Assembly (NCBI RefSeq): GCF_050948215.1 | Contig: NC_135156.1 | Coordinates: forward strand, 16,181,257-16,245,256 | From: Halictus rubicundus | Lineage: Eukaryota; Arthropoda; Insecta; Hymenoptera; Halictidae | DNA length: 64,000 bases | Direction of reading: 5' to 3' | In this document: positions 46,790 to 59,106 of the stretch, piece after piece | How positions within the stretch are numbered: the first letter of the stretch is position 1 | Layout: the number at the start of each line of letters is the position of its first letter | The notes under the pieces: model-generated | Told to the model about the DNA's origin: nothing | Databases searched by the model: none | The model's input: only the letters and a program-made list of their open reading frames with translations | Translations under genes and position numbers: made by a program

Positions 46790-47870
46790 CCCACTGCTGC
46801 ACACGCACGAAGCAATCAATATATTTAATAATTTCACGCTGCAGCATTTAACATGTGTCGAATAATATTCTAATACAGACATGTTTTTAGAACAACAAAT
46901 TAGCCGATTGCGTTTATCGAGACTTTGATTGATCTTCGTTGTAATAAATGCATACGAGTGTATCAATTTATTTAAAGAAATGGATATTTTTCTGACAATT
47001 TTAATCTTTGAGATATTTCCGTTCATTTTGACAGCAATGGCTTGTTCCATTTAATTATTTTATGCGATTCTGTATTCGTGTAGCATCAGAATTATTTTAA
47101 AATAATATCTTTCATACGATTCAAAGAGAATGATTAATGATTTTTATCATTTTAATAAGGTCCTTCAATTTTAATGTATTTATGGATACACGAATTTACA
47201 GTCGCAATTTAAAATTCTTCAATTTTGATATAATCGCTAACGCATGAATTTATTTAATAATTTCCCTCAGGGATACTGTGACATTCTCAATAATTATAAA
47301 ACAGAATGCTCACGTTCTGCAACAAAATGTACCTCTGGCATTCTGAATTTTCATTAAAGTGCATTTATACATAACAATATTTTATTTAACAACCCTCTGC
47401 AAAAGCACCCTCAAATTCCCAATTTTAATTAAAAATTCTGAATGCAATTAGACAAATAAAATTCCGTACCGCATTTATCAAGACTTCAATCAGCTTACAT
47501 TTTAATACACTCTCGAACGCATCAATTTATTGAATAATTTCCTACAGAAATATATTTACAAAGACAAAGAGTGTGAAGTGAAATGAGAATAAACGGTTTC
47601 AATTTTAATCACACTGCTAACGATTCCATGAATGCTTCGATGCATTTAGTAATTTTCGTCGAAAATGTTTTCACATCCTCCGGTAAGTAATTACAAATGA
47701 AAATGGATAAAATGCACCAATTTATTTGATAATTCCCTTCAGAACTACTAGAGCACCCCTAACAATTACGACCAAAAACAACCCTTTCAATGTCACAAAA
47801 AATCCTCCGAACCCAACATCCCCGCAAACACACAAATCAATTTAACAATTTCTTTCACAAATGCACTTAC
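46790..47870. repeat. Old degenerate repeat cluster
   Basis: Variants of ATCAATTTATTTAATAATTTC followed by a CAG occur near 46815, 46955, 47245, 47375, 47520, 47640, 47712 and 47832 at irregular spacing. Often GCAT precedes them and CAC/CTC-rich sequence follows. It looks like an eroded tandem array and is not otherwise explained. Confidence 0.4.
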
Positions 47871-48112
47871 AACCCAACGAAAACTCTCCTAACCTCCTTC
47901 AAACTCCCCAAATCAAATTTCGACGCTTCCATCTACAACCCCTCCAAACCACAGAACCTTCTCCCTCCAAAAACCCACAACCCAATCTAAGTAATCATCC
48001 CCTAATCTCCAAATTACCACCATCCCGCTGTGGGATCATCCTCGCGACGAATAAAAAAAAATTAAACCTGATGCAACTCAGATATACAAATCAGAATAAC
48101 CTTTTTTATAAC

Positions 48113-48313
48113 TAGACTGCAGACCTTTATGCAAAATAAAAATTGTTTCCATCGATTACAAGAAGTATAAATCAAGTAGAACGTTATTTCTTCTCTTGCT
48201 AATTATAATAGGTGAGAAATAGTGTATTAACGTTCGAAATTTTTAAAATTCCCCTACAATTTCAAATTTCATCTACTCAATTGTACCATAAATGCATAAA
48301 GATCCGCAGTCTA
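48113..48313. mobile_element. MITE of the GACTGCGGAT family, 201 bp
   Basis: The left end TAGACTGCAGACCTTTATGC and right end GCATAAAGATCCGCAGTCTA are inverted repeats ending in TA. CAAAATAAAAATTGTTTCCA follows the left end and is shared with the left half-copy at about 42936. Non-coding. Confidence 0.78.
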
Positions 48314-48664
48314 TAACTGAACAATTTCAGTTATTCTGTCAAACTGGTCGGATTAGTTTATAAGAGGATACACAATGAAAATTTTACAAATATTGCGTTC
48401 GGTCTGAGTTACAAAAACACAGAAAAGTTGCTTTTTACTAGTTTTTTATTTGGGGCGGTAAGGGAAATGTAAAAATGTGCATATCTAGTACACTCACAAT
48501 TTTATTAAGAATTGGTCAGATTAAAACGAAGGTACACTTGTAAAATAATAATCTTAGTTTTCAATCACAATGACGTTTTTACAGTCGTGCGGACGAGTTG
48601 ATAATTCCTGAATGTGACCAATTTTAGAACAATATTAGTTAAAATTTGTATTATTTCGAGGATA

Positions 48665-49128
48665 CACAGTAACGAGCAAAACTGAGTCTACACTATTTGA
48701 AGCAACATAACTTTTTAGAAATTAGATCAAATGACTTGAATTTTATTGAGAAGTTAGAATTACGATTAAAAGTGCGATTTTAAGTCGAAAATCGTGAAAA
48801 ATGGCAATTTTTCCACTTTTGACCGTTTATAACTCGTAAACGAATTAACCAATATCGGCGAAATTTTCAGCACGGATATAACTTATTCAAGCGAATCAAA
48901 CACATTTTTTAAATTTCCAATACAGGCTCAGATAAGAAAGCTAAAGAAACCAACTTTTACTATTTCTTTTGCGATTCCGACCAATTCAAACGTTTTTCAA
49001 AAATTTTGTACACCTCGTCTGATAAACTAATCCTTCTAACTTCTCAATAAAATTCAAGTCGTTTGATCTGATTTTTAAAAAGTTATGTTGCTTCGAATAG
49101 TGTAGACTCAGTTTTGCTCGTTACTGTA
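48665..49128. mobile_element. Tc1-like foldback MITE, about 464 bp
   Basis: The inverted repeats are about 95 bp and nearly perfect. The left arm starts CACAGTAACGAGCAAAACTG and the right arm reads the same reverse-complemented from 49128, both continuing through AGTCTACACTATT and GAAGCAACATAACTTTTT. TA flanks it at 48663-48664 and 49129-49130. Ends of CAGT type are typical of Tc1-like transposons. The short interior has no transposase. Confidence 0.82.
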
Positions 49129-49489
49129 TACGAAAACGGAGATTCCACCGCAATTTGGGGTTGAATAGTTCGCTGTGCGTGGATTCGAGCCTGAAGCCTC
49201 GCTGTCGGGTCGGTTGGAGCTGTTCGAAAGATGGCGGGCAAGGGTAGTCCCGTGGCCCTTGCGCGCGATCGTGCACCCCTGGTGCTCGTTGGTTCGTTGG
49301 TAAGGGTGGCGAGTGCGCGTTCGAGAGACAGCGAGCATGAGTAGGACGTGGGTCGCCGTGCGTCGGTGCAGAGGGCCGAGAGAGCGTGTCTCCTGCGGAA
49401 CACAGCTGGCACGGACCGTCAAGATGTAAGCTGTCGGCAGAGAGACGTGTCCACGGTAGCCGCTGGCCCAGGCCGAGAGAACGTGCACG

Positions 49490-49530
49490 AGAGAGAGAGA
49501 GAGAGAGAGAGCGCGAGAGGGAGGGAGAGA
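49490..49530 (+). repeat. (GA)n microsatellite in a candidate 5' leader
   Basis: GAGAGA run ending in GCGCGAGAGGGAGG. It lies in the GC-rich stretch before the candidate exon at 49827. Confidence 0.9.
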
Positions 49531-49629
49531 GAAAGAGAGAAACAGCTCAGAAAGCAGTAAGAGCCGAGAAAGTAGAAAGAAGAACGAAGAAGAACGGAGA
49601 AATAGGTACCTAGCCGACCTAGCCACCTA

Positions 49630-49705
49630 GAAGAAGCGGACGAAGCGAAGAAGAAGCTGAAGAAGAAGCTGAAGAAGAAGCTGAAGAGGTAGAAGCTGAA
49701 GAGGA
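49630..49705 (+). repeat. 15-bp minisatellite (AAGAAGAAGCTGAAG units)
   Basis: About four to five units of a purine-rich 15-mer in the candidate leader upstream of 49827. Read in one frame it would be a Glu/Lys-rich repeat, but no start-to-stop frame supports coding. Confidence 0.8.
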
Positions 49706-49826
49706 AGAAGAGAGTGGAGCTCGCTTCAAGGGGAAAGTGGTGGCGACTAGGGGCGATCAAACTGGGCCGATCAGGGAGGATGGTGTAGCGGGAACCTGGG
49801 GGATCGATTGCTTCCCGATAGTTGGC

Positions 49827-49846
49827 ATGGAGGACACGGCACTGGG
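49827..49846 (+). CDS. Candidate first coding exon (MEDTALG) with strong donor
   Basis: ATG at 49827 in context GGCATGG opens M-E-D-T-A-L-G and meets the consensus donor GGG|GTAAGTGAG after 20 nt (phase 2). About 700 bases of GC- and purine-rich sequence precede it, suggesting a leader and promoter. The gene would then run right, past this window, since I see no partner exon. I do not recognise the protein. Confidence 0.33.
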
Positions 49847-50170
49847 GTAAGTGAGACACACACCGGGGGGGGGCCCACCGTGGTCCGCGTTTAAAGGGGT
49901 GCGTTCCGTAACTGGGATTCGGGGATCGATCTATCTGTCCGACATCTGTCCGATCTATCCGATCCGCGCGATCCATTCGCTCCGCGACGAACGCGACGGA
50001 TAAAGCGGGAAGTGTTTCTCAATCGATAACGTATCGATCGTCGGCCAGTCGCGAGAGCCCATGCGTCCCTTATTACAGTCGAGATGTGATTCCGCGTGCG
50101 AAATCGCTCTCATCCCCGATCGCCGATGGAGATGCCCCTGTGGCCTCGTTTCCGCGGATCTCTGCGAACC

Positions 50171-50172
<2 letters not shown>

Positions 50173-50209
<37 letters not shown>
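50173..50209 (+). repeat. (GA)n microsatellite
   Basis: About 18 GA units in the presumed intron after the candidate exon at 49827. Confidence 0.95.
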
Positions 50210-50211
<2 letters not shown>

Positions 50212-52923
50212 GAGTCGCCGTGCGAGAGATTCAGCAACCCCCGTGCCCACGCCACTGACCCCCATTGTCTTTTTCGACCCTTTGTTCGAACCCCGTGTTC
50301 TGGAGTCCTGTCGCACGGTTAACGCTTCGATGGTTTTTCTCGTAACCGAACACGTTCACCTGGAATCCATTCAGATGAACACGATTGTTAGGCGGTTTCG
50401 CGTGTCGCGAGGGTTATCTCTGGACAATCTTAACAGTCGTGCTAGGAGCTATTTATGCAAGCTGGTGTGAACTGCTTGGTGTTCGGGTGGAAAGTGAAAT
50501 CGTTCGAAGCAGGATCATGTGGAAATTGTTAGGGCCAGGACTGGAGTTTTTATTTTTGAAGTCTGTACAGCTAGCCGAGATTATCGAGTCGCTGTGATTT
50601 TGGTTTGGGAGTAACAATGGGAAAGTTGTCGAGGAAAAATGGAGAAGCGGGGTGGTACATGGGGTACGAAGATATTGTTAGTAGATATAATACTCTGATG
50701 AGTTATCTTGATTGTTTTGGCATGAAGATGATTTTTTCTCATTTTTGAGGTTGGCGTATTTCGATACAGAGGTATTCGGACTATCTGCAGTTTTATTTGC
50801 AATTGTATCATTATCATATCTGGGGAAGTATGTGGAACAATAGTCCACCTTTCATCGAATATAATTTTTTCATCAGGGGTAGTTTGATAGACAGACTCCA
50901 ACGGTGCATAAAGAATTATTTGCAAAACGCAGCACCAATGAGTACAATATTATATAACAATTTTTCTTGGGCTCGTTATCTTACCTAATACCTAAGCAGT
51001 AACCACCCCCTATCAAAAAAGGTTTTTTCCTATCAGATACTTGCACTTTAACAAATTTCTTGTAATTCGTGTGGACCGATGGGTACCTCTACTACCTCAA
51101 GTATTAATCACAAACGCATCGTCGATGTGAAACGTTTTATGAACATATTTCCTCGACATCCCCGTCTGGGTCAACACACAAAGCCATCTTTCTAACAAGA
51201 AATGATTTTTTCCCCATGTTCTACGTTCAGGAAATTTATTGCTGTCTGGGTGGTCGAACAAGTTCTTCCACTGGTTAAAGTATTATTTACAAATCCGTAC
51301 GTACCCATTATACCCATCTCTACACGAAGCAATAACCACCCTCTGTTCAAATTGATCTTCTCCTATTTTCTCTGAAAAAACCATTACCTTTAATACAACA
51401 ATTTGTACACCAAAATCTTCCACGTCCATCCGACAGTAGTCATTCAAAACAGTTTCACTTTACAATAAGCAATAACCAAGTTATTTAATACAAAATGAAG
51501 ACTAGAGAAACTGGTACAACCCTTCCGTAATTCTTAACAATTTTCTAGTTGAGAAAGGAAATCTATATTTATTGTATATCCACAATTACTCTTTACCGTT
51601 CTAGTGTTGAGTAAAATTTCAATTAAATTTAAGAGAAATGGATACCATGTAGAGTTAGTAGACCCTGGTTGAAACCTTTGTCTTGAGTCTGCCTCGTTGC
51701 AAGAGGTTAAAGCAAAATATTATTCTGGTATTTCTTTCACAGACTATTTATATTATTGTCCATTATTTTTATTTCCAAGCATCGTACGACGACCATTGAA
51801 AAATATCCTTAGCTCCAGAGGAGCCCTTAACACCTACCCGACATATTCCGTGTAGTAAATTCAGTTGGGAACGCGAGTGAAACGAGGGGGTTCCCTTTGG
51901 ATTATCAACACGCGGGATGAATTTTTAATCGGATATGGAAATTGTTTGAAGTGAACTATTCATGGCAGAGTGATTGTGCAGCGGACCCCGTTGAAGAAGC
52001 TGCCGTGGAAGGGGTTGACGGTCTGGTCGCGAAGCCCACCCCCATAGAACCACCCCGTGAAGAGAACGTCGCGTCGCTCGCTACCAGGAAAATCTAAATG
52101 TAAATCGCGGAGATCCGCGAACGAGATAAACGGGGAGCTTCCGTGCGTCGTTACCAGGACGCTTATTGAATGAGGAAACACTGGAGGAAATCGGGGGGGG
52201 ATGGATTTTTTCAAGCGCGTCCACGGGGAAACTGTTATCGTTTCATCCTTTTCGCTCTTTCGACAAAATTTAACCCTCGCGTGTTCCGCGAGCTCGAATT
52301 CACCCGTCTTCTGCTTTGCATACTGCAAAATTTTCCATTTCTCCGTTAAAATGGTGGCCACCCTGTACAATTTTCGGTTTCCCTGTGAAATTTATGTTTG
52401 CGTTGCAATTAGATGAATTTGTCCAACCCTTGTGCACTCATTCAGGAAAACGGGACATTTGCTTAAAGACAGTAAAGTTAGTTTTGTACACATTGTTATT
52501 TAGAGTACATTTATTACATAAATTTATCGCTCGTACGCTTCCCGAGTTCACATACTGGAAAATTTATTATTTCTCTGTATAAGAACTCCTTCCTCCGCTT
52601 GACTTTCCTCAAATATTGAAAGTAAGGAGCATAAGCATGTCCGATAGTCGCCATTTTAAATTGGATCGTGGAAAGAACGATTTGCAGAGACTCCGGCGAT
52701 CCGATTATTATCGTTGTTAGCGAGGTACTTGAATAAATGTTGTTCCCATATTAAAAGTCAAGAGAGGCCGTGTTCACGACAAAATTGATGCGAGCCTCGT
52801 GCGTTCGTAGATTGTCATCCCCCTTCGATGTCATTTTTTTCAAACGTGTTACGAACCTGGCTGTATAATTTTCTGTTTAATATTTTATTTCGACTATCTC
52901 TGTTAGATTGTTGCATACGAAAT

Positions 52924-53102
52924 GTCCGACTTCTAACATGCAAAATAAAAATTATCGGCATCAACCACGGGTAACTACACAGACCCTCCTTTCTTTCTTT
53001 AATGGCGTGCCTAGACCAAAGACAATACACTGACATGCTTAAATTCTTTAAATGTTTTTACTGTTTTAAATTTCACCATAAATGCATAAAATCCGGTGTT
53101 TA
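52924..53102. mobile_element. MITE of the GACTGCGGAT family, worn, about 180 bp
   Basis: The left part CATGCAAAATAAAAATTATC and right part ACCATAAATGCATAAAATCC are shared with other copies. The outermost bases are mutated on both sides. It directly precedes the TTAACACTGG element at 53114. Confidence 0.55.
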
Positions 53103-53113
53103 ATCGGTGCTCT

Positions 53114-53180
53114 TTAACACTGGGTTTACGGGGGGACTAAATATGACCATTCTACGTTACTTTATGAAAATAACGAAAAT
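53114..53180 (+). mobile_element. Left end of a TTAACACTGG-type MITE
   Basis: TTAACACTGGGTTTACGG is the same terminal repeat as in the complete element at 26509-26735. It runs directly into the minisatellite and no matching right end was found after the array. Confidence 0.6.
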
Positions 53181-54893
53181 TTATCTATCCAATTTTTTCG
53201 CCATTCCTTTTACAATATATATCCAAGGAAATACATTTTTTGAATGATTTCCCATTCGTGTATTTTTACAGTTTGGATAATTTTGAATTCAGAATGGTAC
53301 CAAAATTGATCCGGGTGGTGAAGGCCTCCTCTTCCTTTTAATGATTCTTTATCCGGGGCCCTATGGGCAAATTAAAAATAACGAAATTTTTAGCCATTCC
53401 TTTTACAATATATACCCAAGGAAATACATTTTTTGAACGATTTCCCATTCGTGTATTTTTACAGTTTGGATAATTTTGAATTCAGAATGGTACCAAAATT
53501 GATCCGGGTGGCGAAGGCTCTTCCTTTTAATGATTCTTTATCCGGGGCCCTATGGGCGAATTAAAAATAACGAAATTTTTAGCCACTTCTTTTACAATAT
53601 ATACCCGAGGAAATACATTTTTTGAACGATTTCCCATTCATGTATTTTTACAGTTTGGATAATTTTGAATTCAGAATGGTACCAAAATTGATCCGGGTGG
53701 TGAAGGCCTCCTCTTCCTTTTAATGATTCTTTATCCGGGGCCCTATGGGCAAATTAAAAATAACGAAATTTTTAGCCATTCCTTTTACAATATATACCCA
53801 AGGAAATACATTTTTTGAACGATTTCCCATTCGTGTATTTTTACAGTTTGGATAATTTTGAATTCAGAATGGTACCAAAATTGATCCGGGTGGCGAAGGC
53901 TCTTCCTTTTAATGATTCTTTATCCGGGGCCCTATGGGCGAATTAAAAATAACGAAATTTTTAGCCACTTCTTTTACAATATATACCCGAGGAAATACAT
54001 TTTTTGAACGATTTCCCATTCATGTATTTTTACAGTTTGGATAATTTTGAATTCAGAATGGTACCAAAATTGATCCGGGTGGTGAAGGCTCTTCCTTTTA
54101 ATGATTCTTTATCCGGCGCCCTATGGGCGAATTAAAAATAACGAAATTTTTAGCCACTTCTTTTACAATATATACCCAAGGAAATACATTTTTTGAACGA
54201 TTTCCCATTCGTGTATTTTTACAGTTTGGATAATTTTGAATTAAGAATGGTACCAAAATTGATCCGGGTGGCGAAGGCTCTTCCTTTTAATGATTCTTTA
54301 TCCGGCGCCCTATGGGCGAATTAAAAATAACGAAATTTTTAGCCACTTCTTTTACAATATGTACCCAAGGAAATACATTTTTTAAATGATTTCTCATTCG
54401 TGTATTTTTACAGTTTGAATAATTTTGAATTCAGAATGGTACCAAAATTGATCCGGGTGGCGCAGGCTCTTCCTTTTAATGATTCTTCATCCGGGGACCT
54501 ATGGGCGAATTAAAAATAACGAAATTTTTAGCCATTCCTTTTACAATATATATCCAAGGAAATACATTTTTTAAATGATTTCTCATTCGTGTATTTTTAC
54601 AGTTTGAATAATTTTGAATTCAGAATGGTACCAAAATTGATCCGGGTGGCGAAGGCTCTTCCTTTTAATGATTCTTTATCCGGGGCCCTATGGGCGAATT
54701 AAAAATAACGAAATTTTTAGCCACTTCTTTTACAATATATACCCGAGGAAATACATTTTTTGAACGATTTCCCATTCGTGTATTTTTACAGTTTTGATCA
54801 TTGTGAATTAAGAATGGTACCAAAATTGGTCCGGGTGGTGAGGGCCTCCTCTTCCTTTTAACGATTCCTTATCCGGGGCCCTATGGGCGAATT
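53180..54893. repeat. 189/193-bp minisatellite, nine units
   Basis: The landmark CCGGGTGG recurs at 53311, 53504, 53693, 53886, 54075, 54264, 54453, 54642 and 54831, giving spacings of 193, 189, 193, 189, 189, 189, 189 and 189. Shared blocks are CAATATATACCCAAGGAAAT, GAACGATTTCCCATTCGTG, CAGAATGGTACCAAAATTGA and GGGGCCCTATGGGCGAATTA. The first two units are repeated almost exactly as a dimer. Non-coding. Confidence 0.95.
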
Positions 54894-56934
54894 AGGCGAC
54901 ACGAGGGTCTAAACGAGAACACGTAGGCCTAGGCGAACGGCGGAAAGCGGCTCGGCGGCCGTGTTCAAGCTTTCCACGGGCTCGAAGAGTGTAGGGGTCG
55001 GTTAGAGCCCTCAGGTAAATGGCTCCTAACAACTTTTTCGCGCTCCGGGGTAGGAAGGCGCGACTCTATTAACGTTGGAATGCTTCCAAAGAACGTCCGC
55101 GGCGAACGGTCTCTGTCCGATCGACTCCGCGAACCCACCCCGAAGAAGCTTGACTGAGACGTTGCGTTTCGGGGTCACCGACGACCCCCGGGGGTGGCCC
55201 CAAAAACCGATGGGGAACGTCGATTGCAAACTACCGCCCTGCTCGACGCCAGAAAGATACCAACTTGTTCCAGAAGTTGCACGCTCTTTCTTATCTGGCC
55301 TGCATAAATAATCGTCCCCGGGTTAATGCTACTTTTTTTTTCTCAGCACACCGAGTCGAGCCTAATGCCGCCAATGGTGTCGGTAGATAGCAACTGGTCT
55401 GGCGACTTTTTTTTACTTATTTCCTGCTGTTCTTCGATGTTTTAGCCTGAGACCTCGAGCTGCTTTTAGAACTGTGCTCTGTTGACGCCTGCAATTATTC
55501 ACGGGTTTATTTATCAACGTTTTATACGTGTTTTCCAGGGATATTCCTGTAGACGCGTTAACCTTCTCATTGTAGGGTTGGAACTACCCGTTGAATATGG
55601 ATGTCAGAAATTGTGTGGTTATTATACTGCGCATCTTATGTGGTTGTGACGAAAGGGAGTGGGGTAAGGGACCCAATTACTGCGGAGGTACCATTACTGT
55701 GCCTGTATTAATTATACCTATCTTTAGAGCGCAACGAACATTGAAACAGAGATATTAAATTTTTTCGTTAAAATCAGTTAATATATAATTAATATAGAAA
55801 CAGTAATTGGTACCCCCACCCCCCGACCACAGTACCATTCCGCACAGTAATCATACAACCTTCCTGGAAAGGTATAAAACACCGTTGTTCTTAAGTATCC
55901 CCAGAGCGGTGGTTTCCCGAACAACAAAACGGAGTTTAATTTAACTTGATCGTTGTAGGCGAAAGGTCACAGGGTGTCGAAGGGATCAAAGACAAATATT
56001 GTCCGACCGATATAGAGCGGGATTCCCTTTTTCTTCGCGAGACACTTCGACAGGAAAGCGGAGAACAATTCACCCTCGCGATTTGGCGCGTTCTCTCTAT
56101 CTCGGGGAACAGTGTCGCGAGGAAAGCTTTCTCGTTAACTGTCCGGGTGTTTCTCGCCTCTCCGTTGCTCAATGCTGTCGACGTCGTTCCAGATTCGCGC
56201 GGAAAAACGAGACGGGTCTCTTGACTTGTCCGAAGACTTGCCTTCGGAGAGATGCCCGATGGGATTGGGCTGGAACTGGAATTTTAAGAAGTAGATTAAT
56301 AGAAACGAATAAAAAGATTTCTGATGAGAGAGCGCAGACTGAAACGCGTTGATTCGGGTTTCCCCGTTAAAAATGTCCATAACCAGGCTTTAAAATAAAC
56401 AGTTTTCGGGTCTAGGTCAGTGTCCTTTGGTCGAAGTGCGTCAACGGGCGAAGCAGAAACTTAAAGCCAGCCTGCTATTTGTAAGAATACCTATCGCCCG
56501 ACGTACTTTGACCCACTTAACGCTCGGATCATCCGGATCGATCGGGGGACAGAACGTTCCCGGTAGAGGAGCGATCCTGCGAAACGTGTCAGAAGGGGTT
56601 AAGGATCCCAAATCTGTCTGTGTACACTGCGATTTCCGGGCGCAGAAAGTTCGAGCTCAGTTTACGGATCGGTTTTCGGGGATGTTGGTGTTAGAGTGTT
56701 CGCAATCGTCGGCGAGAAATAGGGATAGTCAAATAAATCGCCGAGCTGTGTACGCAACAGAGCCCGAAGGACTTGACGAAGAGGAAGACCGAATGTCGGG
56801 GAACGTGCCCAATCTAATTCTCAAATTAGAATCAGGATTAGAATCAGATTAAAGTCTATACGTCATCCGAAGAATTTCGGTAATTCATTCTCATAATTTT
56901 TCATTCGTATTTGAATCTCCATAAGCGTTCACCT

Positions 56935-56975
56935 ATTTCACCTATCGCTCACAAATGCGTAAAACACGCAGTCTA
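56935..56975. mobile_element. Right end of a GACTGCGGAT-family MITE
   Basis: CACAAATGCGTAAAACACGCAGTCTA matches the family right end in shortened form (key part CGCAGTCTA). The left partner was not found. Confidence 0.4.
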
Positions 56976-57158
56976 ACAACGCCATTTTGTTCCGCACGTG
57001 TAAAATACTCTGCTCCCATAAAACAGCTGTACGAACATATTCGTCGCCATACCTTCGCCTTCCATTAAAAACATTCCACTCTACTTCTCGCAGCACTCGT
57101 CCGGACAAAAACGAATTTGTTCGTTAATATTCATTTCTACCGCACCTGCACTGCCATC

Positions 57159-57200
57159 CAGACTGCGGGTCTTTATGGAAAATAAAAATTCGGTTCTTTT
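57159..57200. mobile_element. Left end of a GACTGCGGAT-family MITE
   Basis: CAGACTGCGGGTCTTTATGG followed by AAAATAAAAATT matches the family left end. No clear right end follows within 300 bases. Confidence 0.45.
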
Positions 57201-58628
57201 CTACTTTGATAATCTTAAGAAGTTGAAAACAATTCGCGTTCTTAAATTCGTCTACTTTCTCTGCCGTCTCAAAATTACGTCAGAGCTCGTTTTTAATCAG
57301 TCAAAAATTCTAATAAAAATTTTCAATGAAATTGAAAATTCGTCGACAGACGCATGTACGACCACGAGCCAATGATCAACCTGAAAATCGCGGCCTCGGA
57401 TCCGGTATAGTCACGCGACCGGCTCCGTCGGGCGAGCATCAAGGGAATAACAAAATCCGCGAACCAATCGCAGTTCCAGGGAGAGCGGAATCGATATCAC
57501 TGCCGAAAGTGGCAGCGCCCCATCGGCATCGATCTCTCCGAGCATAATGAAATCCATTTAAAGAATGAGCAGAGTCCGGTTTCTGGAACTAGGCGCGGTT
57601 ACGGTAACTCCGGGTCGTATCCCTGCCTTGAACTCGATTAATTAGCGCCGGCTAACCGCGTTCATTTTCAGGCTGACGGCCAGGGGGAGCGAGAGGGTGG
57701 TAAACGAAGCGGGCGGGGGCGGCGGCGGCGGTGGGAAATTAGGGCTCCGCTTTCGTAAAAATAACAAAGCTAATTTTCCCACCGCGCGATAAATATATCC
57801 GATCAATTGCGCGAAACGGGCCGGCGAATCTGGTCTCTTTTTACCACCCCCACTCCCCCACCACCGGCAGCTTTCTCCTCCTATTTTCGCTGCTCCACCC
57901 CCTCGCACCCCCTTCCTACCCTCTGCTCTTCCGGACAGCGGGCCGTGACGACAGAGCGAAACATGTGGACGCAGCTGAATATGGATCGAGAGTGCATGGG
58001 TTTCGGTGCACGCGGTGCATAGTGGGAGAAAAGCGGTTGCAGCCGCCGCGCCGGGGCGAAACGGGCTGTCGCGGGGGTGCGAAGGGGCGCGGGGGCTGGT
58101 TTAAAGCACGATACCGAGAGATCTTTTAAAGGGTGCGGGTCGATTAAGCCGCGAACCACTGAAAGAATCCAACCCCCTGTCTTTCCACGAATACTTTCGC
58201 TTTCCGGGGGGAATTCCGCGACACGAAATGCACTCCCTCGGGGTTGAAATTGAAATACTTCGGCGGATTTTTGCCCAAGGGGAGGCGCAGAGTCGATGGT
58301 CGACCACGATTTTTGCAGCGCGAACGGTTCACCGGATATTTCTTTCCGAACTGTAATCAAAGGATTTATTCATTTTGCTCGTGCGATTTGTACCGGTGGT
58401 TTCATCGCGAGTTTTAAGGGTTGTTTTTTTAACAGAGTATTCTGAAGCGAGTATTCGAGATATTGATTTAGGGGGTGCTTCCGAGTTTGCAATCAAACGA
58501 ATTTGGGGGTCGTACGATTCTACTCGAGTGTAATCGAGTTTCGTCGCGATTCTTAGGGGATGATTTCGAAATGAACTTGACATTTTTGTGAAATTGGAAG
58601 ATTAATTCGGTGCGGCTTTTTTTCAGGA

Positions 58629-58862
58629 TTAACCCTTAGCACTCGAATGGCGACTGTAAGGCGCCACTAAAAAATTCCGGTATCATTATACAAAATATTT
58701 TTTACATTATTAAATTTGTTTGTATTTAATAAATTACTAAACAGTTCAATACTGTACGAGTAAATTGCACCATTTTCGTATGTATAGCATGAAAAATATA
58801 TATATAGAAGGGAAATATTCTAGGTCGGAAGAAATGTTTCGTTTTAGAGTGCAAAGGGTTAA
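58629..58862. mobile_element. piggyBac-like MITE with intact TTAA flanks, 234 bp
   Basis: The left end TTAACCCTTAGCACTCGAA and right end GAGTGCAAAGGGTTAA are inverted repeats with TTAA at both edges. The interior is the reverse complement of the element at 27547-27826 (GGCGCCACTAAAAA, GTAAATTGCACCATTTTCGT). Non-autonomous. Confidence 0.82.
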
Positions 58863-58900
58863 ATTCGACTTGTCGATTTTTCATTTCTATATGTAATCGT

Positions 58901-59106
58901 TAGACAGCGGATCTTGATGCAAAATAAAAAAAGTCTACCTGAATTCCAACAAGCTGGAGTGAAATTTCTCTATCTAATATTTTCTTTCGTAATATGTCTA
59001 ATAAGTTGAAAATATTATAACAATATTTTTAAATTCTTCTATTGCTTTCATTGTTTTAAATTACACATACCAATTTTTGTCATAAATGCATGAAATCCGC
59101 TGTCTA
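58901..59106. mobile_element. MITE of the GACTGCGGAT family, 206 bp
   Basis: The left end TAGACAGCGGATCTTGATGC and right end GCATGAAATCCGCTGTCTA are inverted repeats. They share AAAATAAAAA and TTGTCATAAATGCAT with other copies. It lies 38 bases after the piggyBac-like element. Confidence 0.75.

Larger units (their letters stand above)
41000..49100. other. 8-kb region with no provable gene
   Basis: Between TBCEL and the candidate promoter near 49.2 kb I find no conserved exon on either strand. A CpG-rich patch with a GGGCGGGGC box and CACGTG at about 41590-41615 could be a promoter, but no matching ORF follows. The remainder is AT-rich with degenerate repeats (44.3, 45.4 and 46.8-47.9 kb) and two MITEs near 42.9 and 48.1 kb. 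Confidence 0.5.

Noticed and set aside
49419..49976. 185- and 172-codon minus-strand ORFs rich in Ser, Phe and Leu
   Set aside because: They are produced by the complement of GA- and GAA-rich tracts in the candidate leader before 49827.
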